Source of the DNA: Myxococcales bacterium | Lineage (GTDB): Bacteria; Myxococcota_A; Polyangia; Polyangiales; Polyangiaceae | Direction of reading: 5' to 3' | NCBI GenBank assembly: GCA_016703425.1 | Contig: JADJCA010000029.1 | Location: 434,001 to 498,000 of the forward strand | Length of the DNA stretch: 64,000 nt | In this document: in pieces, positions 61,312 through 64,000 of the stretch | Layout of the letters: each line of letters begins with the position of its first letter | How positions within the stretch are numbered: the first letter of the stretch is position 1 | Translations under genes and position numbers: made by a program | The notes under the pieces: generated by a model | Seen by the model: only the letters and a program-made list of their open reading frames with translations | Told to the model about the DNA's origin: nothing | Database searches by the model: none

Positions 61312-62502
61312 TCAGAGACCGGCAGGCCGCGCCTCGATGGCGCGCCGGTAACGTTCTCGGCGCACGTCGTCGCGGAGGATGTCGAACGCCTCTTCGATGA
61401 CGGTGGTGATCTTCGAGACCTCCGACGCAAGGTGCGAAAGACTCGGCGTCAAGAGGCGTGCGGGCTCGAACGTTCGACGCAGCTCCAGGAACGCGCGCCG
61501 AATCTCGTAGCCGGTGGCCGCGCGCGGGACGCCGAGGATCGAAAAGTAGTCTCCCTCTTCGACGAGCGCGAGGCGCGCTTCGATCTTCGCGACGATGGCG
61601 TCTTCATCGAGGGGATCGTTTCCTCGCGCGTCGGCGCTGACGCCGACGGGCAGGGGCAACGCCCTCACCGGCTCAAGCACACGCATCACCGACAGCGCGA
61701 AGAGCAACGCGGGCGTGTCGCTCCCGTGTGCCGAGACGAGGTCGTCGAGGCGGCGCCCGAGCGCGCTGCGAGCGATATGCGTCTCTCGTTCGTCGAGTGC
61801 GCACTCCACCAAGAGCGCTTCGTTGGCGCCGCCCGCGAAGGTGGTCGCAGCCCCGCCGAGGCGACGGGTTGCGTCGTCGACCGGCACGACGCGGCGCACC
61901 ACCTCGACGAGAACCTCGGCGCCCGTCGAGCCGCCGAACACGCTCGGCTCGCCTTTGAGTCGCCCCGGCGGCTCCGGCTCTCGCACGAACACGCCTTGCG
62001 CGATGCGAAGCGACCTGCCGAGGATCCACTCGGCGTGAGCTCGCAAGATGGGCCACAGTTGGTCTTGTCGCAAGATGCCGTGGGCTACCAACGCGGCGCC
62101 AGCGTGCCGCCCGAAGGGAGGCACGCGTCCCGCGAGGCCCTCCGCTTTCTCCTTTGGGAGATCGCCGCGCCCCTCGAGGAACGCCAAGAGGCTCTCGTCG
62201 GCGAGGCTCGATGCGCAGGTGATCAAGTCGCCCTCGCGGACCACAACGCGCCGGAGGCCACCATCGGCCTCGAAGGAGAGCGAGCCGGAGACCCGCGTGG
62301 CGATGGCGCGCGCAAGGACATCGAGCGCGTCGCCGGGGCCGAGCACCGCCTCCGCCGGGGTTGGCGCGGCGCTCGTCAAGGAGGGCGCGGGAAAGCTCCC
62401 CGCCTGGCCCGCTACGGCGACCGTCGGTTGAGCGGCGGTCTGCGCGAAGGCCGCCGTGGCCCCGGTCTGCGTGAACGCTGCCACCGCGCCGGTCTGGGTC
62501 AT
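61312..62502 (-). CDS. DUF4388 (PATAN) plus J-like domain, C-terminal part of a frameshifted gene
   Basis: A 396-residue frame. Residues 55-175 fit DUF4388: SGSLSFEADGGLRRVVVREGDL, then VLGRSLRIAQGVFVRE. The last 80 residues are J-like (DYFSILGVPRAATGYEIRRAF...AFDILRD), but the HPD is replaced by E-P-A, so it cannot act on DnaK in the normal way. The frame is open upstream of its ATG to position 62605. It fits the receiver-like frame at 62503-63781 after removal of one base, so the two are probably one 822-residue protein. It could be a start-independent fragment only if the frameshift is real. Confidence 0.72.
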   Translation of the reverse strand: MTQTGAVAAFTQTGATAAFAQTAAQPTVAVAGQAGSFPAPSLTSAAPTPAEAVLGPGDALDVLARAIATRVSGSLSFEADGGLRRVVVREGDLITCASSLADESLLAFLEGRGDLPKEKAEGLAGRVPPFGRHAGAALVAHGILRQDQLWPILRAHAEWILGRSLRIAQGVFVREPEPPGRLKGEPSVFGGSTGAEVLVEVVRRVVPVDDATRRLGGAATTFAGGANEALLVECALDERETHIARSALGRRLDDLVSAHGSDTPALLFALSVMRVLEPVRALPLPVGVSADARGNDPLDEDAIVAKIEARLALVEEGDYFSILGVPRAATGYEIRRAFLELRRTFEPARLLTPSLSHLASEVSKITTVIEEAFDILRDDVRRERYRRAIEARPAGL

Positions 62503-63781
62503 CGCGAGCGCTTGAGGGTCGTTTGCGCTCGCATCGGGGTCCGGCGCCCGACTGCGGCGATGAGAAAAACGTCGGTGGGGCCGGTCGCGACGCGCCCGGT
62601 GAGGTCAAGGGCGGCATCGACCCGATGCCCGTGGGCGAGAGAGAGGGGCCCGGCGACGTTCGCGCGCGCTCTTGACGGTCGTCGGTCTTGGTCCCGCCGT
62701 CGGTCCCCGTGCCCTGTGTGCCGGCGTCGGTCGTTGGCGTTGGGCCAAAGACGTGGCCCAAAGATTCGCCGCTCATGGTGCTCGCAAAAATGCTCGCTGG
62801 CGACACCGTCGCGGGTGGCTCGTCGCGCGCGCCCGGTGGGGTCGAGTCGCGTCGCGGCGGCGGCACCGTCGGCGGCTGTGACATCTCTGCCGCGGGCACC
62901 GCTTCGTGTGGGGGCGCCGCTTCGGCTCGCGCTTCGTTGCCGGTCGTGGCGCGACGCCCGCCCGACGACGTCGTCTGGCGTCCGCGCTCTTCCTCCTCGA
63001 CGGGCTCCGGCTCCTCCAGCGGTTCGTCGAGGGCCGCCAAGAGGTCCGTCGGCAAGACCGCCTCGATCTCTTCTTCGGGGGTCGGGGCCGTCGAGTCGCT
63101 GCTCCCGCGGGCCTTGGCGCGCTCCTCCGCGTCGGCGAGCAAGTCGAGCAACTCGTTGCTAAGGGCGCCGCCGGCCGCGCGACGGGCCATCGACCCGGCG
63201 CTTGGCGGCGGCTGGCTGTGAAACGAACGCGACGGCGGCGGCGGCACGCTCGGTCGGTCGAGCCTCATGCTTGGCGACGGCAGAATGCCAGGCGGCACCA
63301 TGGGCGCGCCGACGACCGGTGGCGCGCTGGGCTTGAACGACACATCCTCACTGGTCAACGTCTCGATGCGCTGGATGAGATCGCCGACGTCGACGGGGCG
63401 CGCAAAAAAATTGCCTGCATCTTCCATCGAATCGGCGGACGGTTCGGTCGTTCGGCCGAGGAACAAGACGTCGACGGCGTCGGCGTCGGGTAGCTCACGC
63501 ATGCGCAAGACGGCCGCGTAGGCGCCGTCGGCGTCCGCGTCGACGAGCACGATGCGCGGCCGTTGGACGGCGACGCGCGCGACGAGCATCGAGAGTGGAA
63601 CGTCGACGACGAGGTAGCCGTGGCCTCGTAGGCTCGCGGCGACGTGTTCGGCTTCCGCCGAGGGGTCGCTGATGAAGATCGCGACCCGCGGCACCACGCT
63701 CGGTGGTGGTGGCGGCGGTAGCGAAGGGAACGCGGGGGCCGCTGCTGCCGGCGGCTCGCTCGGATCTTTGTCCCCGCCCAT
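62503..63781 (-). pseudogene. Receiver-like N-terminal part of the same gene, shifted out of frame
   Basis: From ATG 63781 the frame codes for an atypical response-regulator receiver (residues 31-140): D39, phospho-acceptor position D81 in VLVDADAD, and Arg instead of Lys at 128 (FFARPVD). Then comes a long acidic and Pro/Ser-rich linker. Unshifted, it runs on to a stop at 61673, but after about 62560 it turns into an Arg-rich shadow. Skipping one base joins it to the DUF4388 frame; the CCCC run (plus-strand GGGG, 62536-62539) or the T5 run (62565-62569) is the likely spot. Sequencing error, real mutation and programmed shift are all possible. Confidence 0.62.
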
Positions 63782-63783
63782 GA

Positions 63784-63921
63784 TCAGCGCTCGCGGCTCC
63801 GTCGGTCTGCGAGCCAGCGGTCGAGGTGCTTCCCGAGGCGCGCGAGGAAGGCGGCCCCATAGATGAGGCCGAAGATGAAGGCCGTCATGGCCAGCTCGCC
63901 GCGGTTGGCACCCCCAATCAC
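63784..63921 (-). CDS. Small membrane protein (45 residues) before the receiver-like gene
   Basis: From GTG 63921: IGGANRGELAMTAFIFGLIY, one helix, then an amphipathic LARLGKHLDRWLAD and a basic end. The G-E-L start, helix and amphipathic helix loosely resemble TatA, but it is too short to say so. TAGAGT (plus strand 63928-63933) lies 6 bases before the start. It ends 2 bases before the receiver-like ATG, so the genes are coupled. The last 79 bases of the window hold nothing else I recognise. Confidence 0.5.
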   Translation of the reverse strand: MIGGANRGELAMTAFIFGLIYGAAFLARLGKHLDRWLADRRSRER

Positions 63922-64000
63922 GGTTCGACTCTATCGCGGTTTGCCATTGAGCAGAAGCTTAGGGGCGGGCTTCCGTGCTCCCGTCGAGGGCGCGCCCTCT

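Overview
The window is about 70% G+C with densely packed genes. It carries many lipoproteins rich in Ala, Asp and Gly, a Ser/Thr kinase followed by a TPR/PEGA protein, a receiver-like/DUF4388/J-like protein, and Bacillus-type succinate dehydrogenase genes. These traits point to a large-genome member of the Myxococcota, probably Polyangiales. No rRNA, tRNA, insertion sequence, prophage or CRISPR array was seen.

Layout. 1-2.5 kb: two tandem secreted-protein genes; the complete one starts with a bacteriocin-type double-glycine leader. 2.8-6.2 kb: a GNAT acetyltransferase, two lipoproteins and a membrane protein. 6.3-9.6 kb: a LysR regulator divergent from a DUF6069 membrane protein, then two unknown proteins. 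9.7-17.3 kb: an M28 peptidase, then a run of minus-strand genes (lipoprotein, zinc-ribbon, DUF3634, DUF2306, CorA) ending at a calpain-like cysteine protease that also has a double-glycine leader. 17.8-21.1 kb: sdhCAB. 21-33 kb: mostly lipoproteins and hypotheticals, plus a GIY-YIG protein and a methyltransferase. 33.4-35 kb: a beta-barrel protein, a strongly predicted structured RNA and a lipoprotein. 35-38.7 kb: a translationally coupled operon of an AmgK-like sugar kinase, a GH35-like glycosidase and a J-domain protein. 38.8-41 kb: rsmG and two unknown genes. 41.2-47.6 kb: a five-gene operon with overlapping junctions (kinase, TPR/PEGA protein, two paralogous delta-60 lipoproteins, MerB-like protein). 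47.7-52.7 kb: a tetR-MFP-RND efflux operon. 52.9-61 kb: a Clp ATPase, a peptidoglycan-binding protein, a lactonase-fold lipoprotein, an alpha/beta hydrolase, a nitronate monooxygenase-like protein and membrane proteins. 61.3-63.9 kb: a receiver/DUF4388/J-like gene broken by an apparent +1 frameshift, preceded by a tiny membrane protein.

The most noteworthy items are: (a) large proteins, one a calpain-family protease with an intact Cys/His/Asn triad, that carry double-glycine export leaders; (b) a nested three-way-junction RNA fold at 34208-34319 whose closing stem ends at the ribosome-binding site of a lipoprotein gene; (c) the coupled kinase-to-MerB-like operon; and (d) the frameshifted signalling gene. 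No function assigned here has been tested by database search; all are read from motifs and context.
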